From contig JAWKVM010000005.1 of assembly GCA_041398025.1 (NCBI GenBank), positions 186,001 through 250,000 of the forward strand: a DNA stretch of 64,000 nucleotides, in the 5' to 3' direction. Source of the stretch: JANQPX01 sp041398025. GTDB taxonomy: Bacteria > Pseudomonadota > Alphaproteobacteria > Geminicoccales > Geminicoccaceae. The notes below the pieces were generated by a model. It was not told the DNA's origin and ran no database searches. It worked only from the letters and a program-made list of their open reading frames with translations. Shown here piece after piece: positions 9,585 through 19,136 of the stretch (positions are counted from its first letter, which is position 1; each line of letters opens with the position of its first letter). The position numbers and the translations under genes are program-made.

Positions 9585-11246
9585 ATGGACTATTATCATA
9601 TCGACGTTTATTCGCGTCAGGTGACGACGACCTCGGCCGAGGCGCAGCGCTGGTTCGATCGCGGGCTCGTCTGGTGCTTCGCCTATTTTCACGACGAAGC
9701 TGTCGCCTGTTTCCAAAAGGCGCTAGGCGCCGACCCGAATTGTGCGATGGCGCATTGGGGCGTCGCCTATGCGACCGGCCCCAATTACAATCTGCCCTGG
9801 GAACGGCGTGACGCGAGCATGCAGCGCGATTCGCTCGCGACCGCCTTTGATGCCACCCAGGCTGCGCTTGCACTGATCGAGCATGTGAGCCGGCCGGAGC
9901 GGGCATTGATCGAAGCCTTGCCGGCGCGTTTCCCTCGACGCGAGCCTGATGAACTCGACGTTATGCGCGGCTGGAACGATGCCTTCGCCCATGCCATGAA
10001 GGCGGCGCATGAAGCCTTTCCCGACGACCTCGATCTGAGGGCGATCTACGCTGAGGCGATCATGAATCGAACGCCTTGGCAAATGTGGGATCAGGCCACG
10101 GGCGAACCGGCGACGGATGCTGGCACGCTGGAGGCCCAGGCGATCCTGGAGGCGGCGCTGGATCATGATCCCGAGGCCATGCGCCATCCGGGTATCCTGC
10201 ACCTCTATGTCCACCTGATGGAGATGTCCCCATTTCCGGAAAAAGCGCTCAAAGCGGGCGATGTGTTGCGCGAACTCGTGCCGGACGCCGGGCATCTCAT
10301 CCACATGCCGACCCATATCGACATTCAGTGCGGGCACTACCGGGATGTCGCCTACTGGAATTGGCAGGCGACAAAAGTCGATAGAAAGGCGCTGGATCGA
10401 ACCGGTGTGTTCACGATCTACACCGGATACCGTATCCACAATTATCATTTCGCCGTCTATGGCGCGATGTTCCTCGGCCAGTTTGCCTCGGCCTGGACGG
10501 CGGCACGTGAACTTGTCGATGTGACACCGGAGGCGTTGCTGCGCGTGTCCTCGCCACCGTTCGCCGACTTTTTCGAGAGCTACATGGCGATTTGGGTGCA
10601 TGTCCTCATTCGATTTGGCCGATGGCGGCAAATCATCGACGAGCCTTTGCCCGACGATGCGGCGCTGTATGCCAATCTCACCGCTACACTGCACTACGCC
10701 AAGGGCGTCGCTCACGCCGCCCGTGGTGAGGTGGACGATGCCGAGCAGGAGAGAACGCGTTTCCTCGCGGCCCGTGATCGGATGCCCGAAACGCGACGGC
10801 TGCACAACGTGCTCTGTCTCGAGCAGCTCGCCGTGGCCGAGGCCATGCTGGACGGCGAGATCGAGTATCGAAAACGAAACTTCGAGACCGCATTCGCGAG
10901 ATTGCGCGACGCGGTCGCGCTGGAGGATTCGCTGCCCTATGATGAGCCCTGGGGCTGGATGCAGCCCTCGCGGCATGCCCTCGGCGCCCTCCTGCTCGAA
11001 CAGGGACGGATTGACGAAGCCGAGGCCGTCTATCTCGAGGACCTGGGTCTTGGCGGGCAGCTGAGCAGGGCGCAAATCCATCCCGACAATATCTGGAGCC
11101 TGCGAGGACTTAACGACTGCTTGCTGGCGCAGGGGCGTGACAAGACGATCGAAGGCCGTTTGATTGCGCAGCGGCTGGCCCTGGCCGAAAGCCGAGCCGA
11201 CCGTCCGGTCGGCGCATCATGCTTCTGTGCACAGGCGGCCGAATAG
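9585..11246 (+). CDS. TPR-repeat protein, TTC38-like
   Basis: The product of about 553 residues is a cytoplasmic helical-repeat protein with no signal peptide. It opens with RWFDRGLVWCFAYFHDEAVACFQKAL, a clear TPR, followed by AHWGVAYATGPNYN, typical of bacterial relatives of the eukaryotic TTC38 family. More helical repeats continue to about residue 520. The start at 9585 is preferred because GGGGA lies at normal spacing; an upstream ATG at 9573 has none. No catalytic motif is seen. TPR proteins of this kind are scaffolds of unknown role, and nothing nearby identifies a partner. It may be co-transcribed with the following deacetylase-fold gene. Confidence 0.7.
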   Translation: MDYYHIDVYSRQVTTTSAEAQRWFDRGLVWCFAYFHDEAVACFQKALGADPNCAMAHWGVAYATGPNYNLPWERRDASMQRDSLATAFDATQAALALIEHVSRPERALIEALPARFPRREPDELDVMRGWNDAFAHAMKAAHEAFPDDLDLRAIYAEAIMNRTPWQMWDQATGEPATDAGTLEAQAILEAALDHDPEAMRHPGILHLYVHLMEMSPFPEKALKAGDVLRELVPDAGHLIHMPTHIDIQCGHYRDVAYWNWQATKVDRKALDRTGVFTIYTGYRIHNYHFAVYGAMFLGQFASAWTAARELVDVTPEALLRVSSPPFADFFESYMAIWVHVLIRFGRWRQIIDEPLPDDAALYANLTATLHYAKGVAHAARGEVDDAEQERTRFLAARDRMPETRRLHNVLCLEQLAVAEAMLDGEIEYRKRNFETAFARLRDAVALEDSLPYDEPWGWMQPSRHALGALLLEQGRIDEAEAVYLEDLGLGGQLSRAQIHPDNIWSLRGLNDCLLAQGRDKTIEGRLIAQRLALAESRADRPVGASCFCAQAAE

Positions 11247-11370
11247 AGCGCCGCCCGACCACGTTGGATGCCTGCTGCGGGCTCTTTTCTGGGCCGGTTC
11301 GCGTCTAGCCATTCAAACGGGTTCGCGTCAAGCTGGTCTGACCAAGGCATTCACTGAGGTCACCACCGTC

Positions 11371-12261
11371 ATGATCCGAAACCCGATCCCCTGGCCCAAC
11401 GGTGCACGCTGTGCTGCCGCGATCACCTTCGATATGGACGCGGACAGCCTCCTGCATATCGACCATCCGACGAATTCACTGACCAAGATCTCAGCGATGT
11501 CGATGCTGCGCTACGGTCCGGAGGTCGGCGTGCCGCGCATCCTGGAGGGGTACCGGCGCTTCGGGTTGCGCCAGACCTTTTTCATTCCGGCCTGGTGCAT
11601 CGAGCACTATCCGAAGGCGGTCGAGGCGATCGTTGCCGACGGTCACGAGGTCGGCTTTCACGGCTATATCCACGAGGCGCCGAACAGCCTTTCTCGCGCG
11701 GACGAGCGCTACTGGCTGGAGCGCAGCATCGAGGTGATCGAGCGTTTCACCGGCAAGCGGCCGCGCGGCAATCGCTCGCCGCTTTATCATTTTTCCGACA
11801 ACACCGCCGATCTCCTGATCGAGCAGGGTTTCCTGTACGACAGCTCGCTGATGGGTGACGACATTCCCTATCTGCTGAAGACCGCCGACGGCGAGCTGGT
11901 GGAGCTGCCGACCCATTGGGGCGTCGACGACTGGCCGCCCTATGTGCACAGCCTGGAGCTCGACTATGTCATGCAGGTCATGTCGCCGACGCGCGCCATG
12001 GAGGGATTTCGCGAGGAGTTCGAGGCCGCCTACGAGGCGGGCGGGCTCTGGATCGGCGTCTGGCATCCTTTCGTCAGCGGGCGGCTCGCGCGCTGGCGCC
12101 AGGTGGAAAAGCTGATCGAGGACGTGGTCGGCCGCGGTGACGTCTGGTTGGCTCCGCTGGAGGACATCGCCCGCCACGTTATCTCCTGCCGTGAGAGCTG
12201 CCAGCTCAGGGTTGACGAGCTACCCTACTATGATCAGCCGGTGATGCCGATCAAGCGCTGA
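11371..12261 (+). CDS. Polysaccharide-deacetylase-fold hydrolase (NodB/PuuE type)
   Basis: This 296-residue protein begins directly with the NodB domain: ITFDMDAD (the Asp motif, about residue 20), EVGFHGYIHE (the His pair, about residue 97) and RSPLYHFSDNT (about residue 135). There is no signal peptide, which argues against a cell-wall role and favours the cytoplasmic branch that includes PuuE-type allantoinases and other amide-hydrolysing relatives. The ATG at 11371 has GAGG upstream; extensions before it lack family similarity. It converges on a minus-strand operon that holds a ureohydrolase and an ABC importer, so a role in nitrogenous-compound use is possible but not shown. Confidence 0.75.
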   Translation: MIRNPIPWPNGARCAAAITFDMDADSLLHIDHPTNSLTKISAMSMLRYGPEVGVPRILEGYRRFGLRQTFFIPAWCIEHYPKAVEAIVADGHEVGFHGYIHEAPNSLSRADERYWLERSIEVIERFTGKRPRGNRSPLYHFSDNTADLLIEQGFLYDSSLMGDDIPYLLKTADGELVELPTHWGVDDWPPYVHSLELDYVMQVMSPTRAMEGFREEFEAAYEAGGLWIGVWHPFVSGRLARWRQVEKLIEDVVGRGDVWLAPLEDIARHVISCRESCQLRVDELPYYDQPVMPIKR

Positions 12262-12297
12262 GCCAAAGTGGATGATGTGGCCCCGCCACCCATGCCA

Positions 12298-13023
12298 CTA
12301 GGGCATCACGGCGCCGCCGTTCACCTGGTAGCACTGGCCGGTGATGAAGGAAGCGTCCGGGCCGGCCAGGAAGGTGACGACCTTGGCGATTTCTTCGGGC
12401 CTGCCGATGCGGCCGAGCGGGATCGCTGTTTCCTTGGCACGCCATTCCGGCGACATGGCCCCGATGTCGAGCATGGCAGTATCGGTCGGGCCGGGAGCGA
12501 CGGCGTTGATCAGGATGTCCGGCGCGAATTCGCGCGCCCAGGAGCGGGTGAGGCCGAGCACGCCCGCTTTGGACGCGCAGTAGAGCGAAAACGCCTCGCG
12601 GCCGAGATAGGCGAGCTCGGAGCTGATGTTGATCATCCGGCCGCCTTCGCCCTGACTCACCATCATGCGGATAGCTTCCCGGCCGACCAGGAACGTGCCG
12701 CGCAGATTGACGCCGATCACCCGATCGAAGTCGTCGAGTGAACAGTCGAGCAGGCCGCGCTCCAGCAGAACACCTGCGTTGTTCACGACGATATCCAGCC
12801 CACCAAATTTTTTTCGGACTTGGGTCAGAGCGGCTTGCACGTCCGCTTCGCTCGACACGTCCGCCTGCAGAGCGAGCGCGTTTTTTGGGACATCCGTTAT
12901 GGCCATCCGGTCGAGCATGGCGACGCTGGCGCCCGCCTGCAGCAACGCATCAGCGGCCGCCCTGCCGATGCCGCGAGCCGCGCCCGTCACCAGCGCGCGC
13001 CGGCCTTCAAGTGCGCAGGTCAT
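12298..13023 (-). CDS. SDR-family oxidoreductase
   Basis: This is a 241-residue classical SDR with TGAARGIG at residue 14 for NAD(P), NNAG near residue 83, a catalytic Ser in NISSE and the active-site pair YCASK (about residues 145-149). The C terminus reads GQCYQVNGG, typical of the 3-oxoacyl-ACP reductase-like branch. Its start overlaps the stop of the preceding SDR by four bases (ATGA), indicating translational coupling. It is the last gene of the ureohydrolase/ABC transporter operon. The substrate is unknown. Confidence 0.85.
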   Translation of the reverse strand: MTCALEGRRALVTGAARGIGRAAADALLQAGASVAMLDRMAITDVPKNALALQADVSSEADVQAALTQVRKKFGGLDIVVNNAGVLLERGLLDCSLDDFDRVIGVNLRGTFLVGREAIRMMVSQGEGGRMINISSELAYLGREAFSLYCASKAGVLGLTRSWAREFAPDILINAVAPGPTDTAMLDIGAMSPEWRAKETAIPLGRIGRPEEIAKVVTFLAGPDASFITGQCYQVNGGAVMP

Positions 13024-13787
13024 GCCATGAGCTCGCCGCGGTCAATGTTGAGGGCCTGGCCGGTGATGTTGGCGGCGGCTTCGGAGGCGAGGAAGAGGTA
13101 GGGGGCGGCGACGTCGTCCGGTTCCATCAGGCCGCCGATCGCCTGCGTCGCGACGATGTCGTCGAGGAGCGCCTGCTCGTCGCGGCCATGGCGTGACGCC
13201 ATCCTGCCGAGGGAGCGCATCGAGGCGACGGTTTTGACCCAGCCGGGGCAGACGGCGTTGACCGTGATGTTTCTCGGGCCGAGTTCCTTGGCGAGGGTGC
13301 GGGCCAGGCCGATGACTGCGTGCTTGGAGGCGCAATAGGCGGCGAAGCCGGCCTCGGCGCTCTTGCCCCAGACCGAGGCGGTGAAGATGATGCGGCCGCC
13401 GTCCGGGATTCTTGGTACTGCCTCTCTCGTGACAAAAAAGCTGCCGTTGACGTTGATGTCGACGATGCGGCGGAAGGTGTTTTCGACCTCGTCGCCCTCC
13501 TCGTCGAACGGCGTGATCAGCTCGAGGCCGGCATTGTTGATCAGCACGTCGATTTTTTCGAACCCGCCGACGCTTGCCTTGACGGCGTCACGGTCTGCGA
13601 TGTCGGCGACCAGCGCGCCGACGGGCCGGCCGCAAAGCTCGCTCAGCGCCTCGGCCGCTTTCTCCGTTTCGGGATCGTCGGCGAGGATGGTGAGATCGGC
13701 GCCGGCGAGCGCAAAGGCCTTGGCGATGCCGTAGCCGATGCCGCGACTGGCACCGGTGACGAGAACGGATTTGCCGCTGAAGTCCAT
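13020..13787 (-). CDS. SDR-family oxidoreductase
   Basis: The 255-residue SDR has TGASRGIG at residue 11, NNAGLE near residue 86, a catalytic Ser in FTASVW and YCASK near residue 150. It is paired with a second, clearly different SDR by an ATGA overlap, so the two probably catalyse successive or opposite oxidations of related alcohols. It lies 12 bases after the ABC ATPase gene and has GGAG in front of the ATG. Together with the importer and the ureohydrolase it suggests use of a compound carrying both a guanidino or amide group and a hydroxyl; that is inference from context. Confidence 0.85.
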   Translation of the reverse strand: MDFSGKSVLVTGASRGIGYGIAKAFALAGADLTILADDPETEKAAEALSELCGRPVGALVADIADRDAVKASVGGFEKIDVLINNAGLELITPFDEEGDEVENTFRRIVDINVNGSFFVTREAVPRIPDGGRIIFTASVWGKSAEAGFAAYCASKHAVIGLARTLAKELGPRNITVNAVCPGWVKTVASMRSLGRMASRHGRDEQALLDDIVATQAIGGLMEPDDVAAPYLFLASEAAANITGQALNIDRGELMA

Positions 13788-13799
13788 GTCGGGCTCCTT

Positions 13800-14612
<813 letters not shown>

Positions 14613-14616
14613 CGAG

Positions 14617-15420
14617 CTATCCGAGATAGCGGAAGTAACGGCGGTGAGCGTAGCGGATCGCCTGGTCGGTCGCGAGGCCGATGATGCCGACGGTGAGGAT
14701 GCCGGCCATGACCTCAGGCGTCTTGACGAAGCGGCGCATGGACCAGATGGCGTGGCCGATGCCGCTGTTCGCCGCGACGATCTCGGCGACGATCAGATAG
14801 GTCCAGCACCAGCCGAGCGTGATGCGCAGATTGTCGATCATCGAGGGTGCCATGGACGGCACCACGATGTCGCGGATGATCTGACGCGGCCTGGCGCCGA
14901 GAGTGTAGCCGATCTCGACATATTCCCAGGGCACGCGCTTGGCATCGTCGGCGATCAGGAGGACGAGTTGGAAGAAGGTGCCCATCCAGAGTACGGCGAT
15001 CTTGCTCTCCTCGCCGATGCCGAACCAGATGAGCAGGAGCGGGACGAGGGCCGGCACGGGCAGGTAGCGGATGAAGTCGATCACCGGCTCGGTGAGGGCG
15101 CCGACCAGCCGGTAGCTGCTCATCCAGATGCCGAGCGGCACCGCCATGATCACGGACAGTAGAAACGCCACCCAGACGCGCGCGATGCTGATGCCGATGT
15201 CGCCGAGAAAATCGTTCTGGAAAAACATGCGGCCGAGCGCTTCGAGCACGGCGAGCGGTCCCGGCAGGAAGCGAGCCGGCATCAGCTCGAAGGCAGCGAT
15301 CATCTGCCAGAGCAGGATCAGCCCGACGAAGGCGCCGATGCCAAGGAGCGTTTCCGTGCGCGCCAGCACCTGACCGCGAAAACGCAGCAGCTCCGATCCT
15401 TGCCGGCGTCCAGCACTCAC
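14617..15420 (-). CDS. ABC transporter permease (SsuC/TauC family)
   Basis: The 267-residue integral membrane protein has about six hydrophobic segments, the first near residues 28-48. The cytoplasmic coupling loop near residue 160 (EIGYTLGARPRQIIRDIVVP) matches the EAA motif of SsuC-like permeases. The start is GTG at 15420. It stands between the substrate-binding protein and the ATPase, forming a complete importer. A 169-base gap separates it from the binding-protein gene, but all genes read in the same direction. Confidence 0.88.
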   Translation of the reverse strand: MSAGRRQGSELLRFRGQVLARTETLLGIGAFVGLILLWQMIAAFELMPARFLPGPLAVLEALGRMFFQNDFLGDIGISIARVWVAFLLSVIMAVPLGIWMSSYRLVGALTEPVIDFIRYLPVPALVPLLLIWFGIGEESKIAVLWMGTFFQLVLLIADDAKRVPWEYVEIGYTLGARPRQIIRDIVVPSMAPSMIDNLRITLGWCWTYLIVAEIVAANSGIGHAIWSMRRFVKTPEVMAGILTVGIIGLATDQAIRYAHRRYFRYLG

Positions 15421-15589
15421 CGCGAACCACGGCGGCAGGCGTACCGCGGCCGGCCCGCCTGCCCCCTCATGTCCGCCAAACTCGGCGCTGGGTTTTCAGC
15501 GAGGAAAGCAGGCGGCCAACGTCGAAAGCTTGGGCGCATACCGTCGATCCCGGCAATGGCGGTCTGGACCCGATGAAGCGGCCACGCCA

Positions 15590-16612
15590 CTAGCGCTTGG
15601 CGCCGTCGAACAGGGCGTCCTGGATGCTTGGGTCGACGTGGTTCTCGTAGGTTAGGCTTTCGTCCTGGAGGTCGAGCGACAGGTTGATGTCGTTCAGGTC
15701 GGAAAACACCTGGCCGAGCTTGCCGGGGCTGCCTGACGCGCCCAGAAAGTCGACGCTGTCCTCGTAGGTCGTGTACTGCACGCCGCCGAGGTCGGCTGCC
15801 ATCTCTTCGGGCGTGACGTCGAAGGCAGGGGCGGCTGCGGCGAGGAAGGCGTCGGGGTCGGTCTTGTAGAGGTCGACCGCGCGATAGATGCCGCGCAGGA
15901 ATTTTTTGTATTTTTCCGGGTTCGCCGCGAGGTCGTCGTCGTGGACGATGATGACGTCGGTGATCAGGCCGTTGAAGTCGGCGGAGGAGAGGAGGATCTT
16001 CGAGCCGGTGCGCGAAGTGTTGTCGACGATGTTGCTCATCATCGGCTCCCAGGTGGCGACGGCCGCGACCTCGGGATCCTCGAACACCGCGATCGAATCA
16101 TCGGTCGCGATCAGGCGCAGCTCGACATCGTCCATGCTGTGGCCGAGCTTGGACAGCGCATACTGGGTCATGACCGTGCCGGGATGATTGATCTCGCCGG
16201 CGAACACCTTGCCGACCAGATCCTCGACCGTCTCGATCTCGGGACCGGCGACCACGCCGTCGGCACCGACCGAAACGTCGATCGTGCCGATGATGGTGCC
16301 GGGCGTGTCCGGGGTGCGCGGCCTGGACATGTATTCACCGATGGTGCGCATGGTGCAGTCGAGATCGCCGCTTTCGAAAGCCGGCAGGACATTGGCGCGG
16401 TCGTTGTCGAAGACGGTGGTGACCTCCAGATCCTCTTCCGCGAAATAGCCGAGCTCGATCGCGACCGGCACCGGCGCGAAGCCGAACCAGAACGGATAGA
16501 CGCAGCGGATCAGGTCGGCAGCGCTCGCCGGCGTGGCGAAGGCAAGCGCGGCGCCGAGGGTCAGTCCGCCTAAAGTCAATCCGGGTAGCGTTCTCGCAGT
16601 CTTCGGTTTCAT
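15590..16612 (-). CDS. ABC transporter substrate-binding protein (NMT1/SsuA-like)
   Basis: The 340-residue periplasmic protein has a Sec signal peptide ending at PASAA-D (about residue 32). The mature protein starts IRCVYPFWFGFAPVPVAIELGYFAEED, the usual first lobe of NMT1/SsuA-type binding proteins, and ATWEPM near residue 185 is a further family feature. The family carries sulfonates, pyrimidine precursors, nitrate and guanidino compounds, so the ligand is open. Its gene directly follows the ureohydrolase gene, which suggests that the importer supplies that enzyme. GAGAGGAAA precedes the ATG. Confidence 0.85.
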   Translation of the reverse strand: MKPKTARTLPGLTLGGLTLGAALAFATPASAADLIRCVYPFWFGFAPVPVAIELGYFAEEDLEVTTVFDNDRANVLPAFESGDLDCTMRTIGEYMSRPRTPDTPGTIIGTIDVSVGADGVVAGPEIETVEDLVGKVFAGEINHPGTVMTQYALSKLGHSMDDVELRLIATDDSIAVFEDPEVAAVATWEPMMSNIVDNTSRTGSKILLSSADFNGLITDVIIVHDDDLAANPEKYKKFLRGIYRAVDLYKTDPDAFLAAAAPAFDVTPEEMAADLGGVQYTTYEDSVDFLGASGSPGKLGQVFSDLNDINLSLDLQDESLTYENHVDPSIQDALFDGAKR

Positions 16613-16660
16613 AGCTGTTTCCTCTCTTTGGTTTCTTCGTTGTTGGCCGCCCTAGGGCAA

Positions 16661-17629
16661 TCAGTCGTCGGCCAGGCCGCGCCTGCGCGCCGATGCCAGA
16701 ATGCAAAGCAATTCATATGCCATCGTGGCCCCCGCTAACGCGGTGATACCTGCATGGTCGAAGGGCGGCGACACCTCGACGACATCGGCACCGACCAGGT
16801 TCAGGCCGGCGAGGCCACGCACCAGGGTCTGCGCCTGGACCGGGGTGAGGCCGCCGAATTCCGGCGTGCCGGTGCCGGGTGCGAAGGCGGGGTCGAGGCA
16901 GTCGATGTCGAAGGTGACATAGGCGGGACGGTCGCCGACGACGGCTCTCGCCTCCTCGACGATCGCCTGGCAGCCGCGCTCGTTCAGCTCCTCGATGAAG
17001 ACGACGCGCATGCCGTTTTCCTCGGCGTAGCGCCAGCCCTCGTCGGCGTTCTGGGCACCGCGTATGCCGATCTGGATGGTGCGCTTCGGATCGAGCACGC
17101 CGGCTTCCACGGCCCGGCGGAAGGGCGCCCCGTGGGAGAACCTGGTGTTCAGAAACTGGTCCCAGGTGTCGGTATGCGCATCGATATGCACGAGGCCGAG
17201 CGGGGCTTCGGCACCGAGCGCCTTCAGGATCGGGAAGGTGATGGAGTGATCGCCGCCGATGGATAGGGGAGTCGTGCCCGCAGCGGCGAGCTTCCGATAG
17301 AAGCTCTCGATGTCCTCGACCACGCCGGCGTCGTCAAAGAGGTGAGGAAGCGGCACGTCGCCGAGATCACCGACCTTGCACAGGCTATAAGGATTGATGC
17401 GCGTGACGTGATGGATGGTGCGCATCATGGTGGAGGCGTTTCTGACTTCGCGCGGCCCGTGGCGCGCACCCGGCCGGTTGGTGACGGCGTTGTCGTAGGG
17501 CACACCGATCAGCGCGATGTCGACCTCGGCAGGATCGTTCACCATCGGCGTGCGCATGAAGGTGGGGATGTTCATGTAGCGCGGCGCCAGCATCGGATCG
17601 TCGCCGAAGGTGCCGGTCGTTTTGCTCAT
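16661..17629 (-). CDS. Ureohydrolase of the agmatinase family
   Basis: This 322-residue enzyme belongs to the arginase/agmatinase superfamily, binuclear metal hydrolases that release urea from guanidino groups. All metal-ligand motifs are intact: GGDHS (about residue 126), HIDAHTD (about residue 148) and the C-terminal block with DIDCLDPAFAPGTGTPE (about residue 236). The N terminus (RYMNIPTFMRTP) looks like guanidinobutyrase/guanidinopropionase-type members more than E. coli SpeB. Its gene is first in an operon with a complete NMT1/SsuABC-type importer and two SDRs. A similar pairing of an agmatinase homologue with such an importer is known for the guanidine hydrolase of Synechocystis, so agmatine should not be assumed. 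GGGAGG lies just before the ATG. Confidence 0.85.
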   Translation of the reverse strand: MSKTTGTFGDDPMLAPRYMNIPTFMRTPMVNDPAEVDIALIGVPYDNAVTNRPGARHGPREVRNASTMMRTIHHVTRINPYSLCKVGDLGDVPLPHLFDDAGVVEDIESFYRKLAAAGTTPLSIGGDHSITFPILKALGAEAPLGLVHIDAHTDTWDQFLNTRFSHGAPFRRAVEAGVLDPKRTIQIGIRGAQNADEGWRYAEENGMRVVFIEELNERGCQAIVEEARAVVGDRPAYVTFDIDCLDPAFAPGTGTPEFGGLTPVQAQTLVRGLAGLNLVGADVVEVSPPFDHAGITALAGATMAYELLCILASARRRGLADD

Positions 17630-18154
17630 GTCACCTCCCTGAGTAGGCCTCGACGGCGGACGTCGTTCCCGCCCGTATCACCGGCCAATCATGGACCTGC
17701 GCGTGGCTTTCAGCATCCGGTCAATCGGACCAAGACACAAGATCCCGCCATGGCGCACTTTTCGCTAGCCGACGTTGATCGGCTTCGCCTCGCGCTTGAA
17801 TGGCGTATCCTCGTGCACGTCCCGGTCGAGCACGAGAGCGCATTAGCTGTGTCCGGCCTCCACCAAAGCAGGAGCGACCAGGTGAGGCTTCCAAGATCAT
17901 CCACTGCTGGTGGTCAGATCGATGGCCGCAAGGGCAGCGGATGCGAGGTAATCGCAGCTTGACACTCGGGCTTCGCAGGGGGCGCCGTCGCAGAAGGCCT
18001 GACAGAGCGATGCCGCTGCTGCCAGGCCTGTTGAGCGTCGAGACTTGAGCAGTTTCACCTGACTGCTACGGACCGTCTCCTATCCGATCCGCCTGCGCAT
18101 GCCGGGCAAGTCGGAAGTGGGATCGGCGGGCAGACTGGAGATAGTTCGCCTCAG
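17630..18154. other. Intergenic region without a clear gene
   Basis: About 525 bases lie between the ureohydrolase start and the methyltransferase stop, both on the minus strand. Short frames occur on both strands but none has recognisable protein features. The first 150 bases should carry the promoter of the ureohydrolase operon. I looked for a guanidine riboswitch on the minus strand and found only a loose resemblance. Confidence 0.5.
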
Positions 18155-18982
18155 CTAGCGCTTCCGCAGCGCTACATTCACGTAGTCCGAGGGAACGACC
18201 AGCGTGCCGTCCTTGGCGACGTTGAAGTCCCTGAGCAGCGAACGCAAATCCTGCTCCAGCTGGCCGCTCCGATCGCCCAGCGCCTCGAAAGCTTTGTTGA
18301 TCGGTCCGTAGAAGGTGCGAAACACCTCGATGAAATGGTCGACGGACAGGTAGCGAAACACGAACTGCCTGGTCTCGAGCGTGACGCCCGCGCGGTCGCC
18401 GAAGAGTTCGGCCAGGCCCTGTTCGGTGCCCCAGCGCGAGGGCGGCTTGAGACCCGGCGCCGGTGGAATATGGCCGCCGATGGTCTTGAAGACCTGGCCG
18501 ATGAAGCCCCCGGGCGTCCAGTTCGCGAGGCCGATCACGCCGCCTCGGCGGCAGACCCGTAGCAGCTCGCTCGCGGCCTTGGCCTGATCGGGCGTGAACA
18601 TCACGCCGAAAGTGGAGAGCACCGCATCGAAGCTGTCGTCCGGGAACGGCAGGGCCTCGGCATCGGCAGTCCGGAAGGTGACCCTCAGACGCTCGGCCGC
18701 GGCGCGCTCCTCGGCACGTTCCAGCAAGGCGCCGACATAGTCGGTCGAGGTCACCTGGCAGAAGCGTCGCGCTGCAGCCAGCGTGGCATTGCCATTGCCG
18801 GCAGCGACGTCGAGGACCCGGGAACCGGGCGCGAGGTCGATGTCCTCGCAAAGCTGCTCGCCGACGATCTGAAGCGTGGTGCCGACGACCGCATAGTCGC
18901 CCGATGCCCAGGTCGCCTGCTGCTTGGTTTTGATGGCGTCGAAATCCGGGGTGTCCGGTCGTGTCGCAAGAGCCGTGTCCAT
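18155..18982 (-). CDS. Class I SAM-dependent methyltransferase
   Basis: The 275-residue protein has the SAM-binding motif I VLDVAAGNGNATLAAA near residue 57, motif II with ADAEALPFPDDSFDAV near residue 107 and the post-motif LLRVCRRGGVIGLANW. This is the UbiE/Coq5-like small-molecule methyltransferase type. The C-terminal 100 residues are typical of a bacterial group lacking a known substrate. GAGGAAGAAGAGG precedes the start. It is divergent from the winged-helix/TPR regulator at 19137, with 154 bases between the starts, so it is the likely target of that regulator. Confidence 0.82.
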   Translation of the reverse strand: MDTALATRPDTPDFDAIKTKQQATWASGDYAVVGTTLQIVGEQLCEDIDLAPGSRVLDVAAGNGNATLAAARRFCQVTSTDYVGALLERAEERAAAERLRVTFRTADAEALPFPDDSFDAVLSTFGVMFTPDQAKAASELLRVCRRGGVIGLANWTPGGFIGQVFKTIGGHIPPAPGLKPPSRWGTEQGLAELFGDRAGVTLETRQFVFRYLSVDHFIEVFRTFYGPINKAFEALGDRSGQLEQDLRSLLRDFNVAKDGTLVVPSDYVNVALRKR

Positions 18983-19090
18983 CCTCTTCTTCCTCTCGCT
19001 GTTGAATGCGTGCAGAGCGTTTCCGAAGCTCTGATCACCGTTCTATCGGCAGGAGCGCCCGGGTGCTTGACGACGGCCTGGATGTATCCT

Positions 19091-19110
19091 GGAGATTTCA
19101 GGGAGATTTC
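19091..19110. promoter_or_regulatory. Tandem GGAGATTTC repeats, 11-bp period
   Basis: GGAGATTTC occurs at 19091-19099 and again at 19102-19110, one helical turn apart, in the divergent region between the methyltransferase and the winged-helix regulator. Direct repeats at 10-11 bp are the usual binding layout for OmpR/PhoB-type winged helices, the domain the regulator carries. It is a probable autoregulatory site. Confidence 0.45.
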
Positions 19111-19136
19111 CTGAAGATCTGCTAGGATCTCCTCTC

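Noticed and set aside
17630..17760. Possible guanidine-I riboswitch before the ureohydrolase operon (a TTGGTCCGATTG stretch on the minus strand).
   Set aside because: Only a partial match; the other conserved riboswitch segments and stems were not found.
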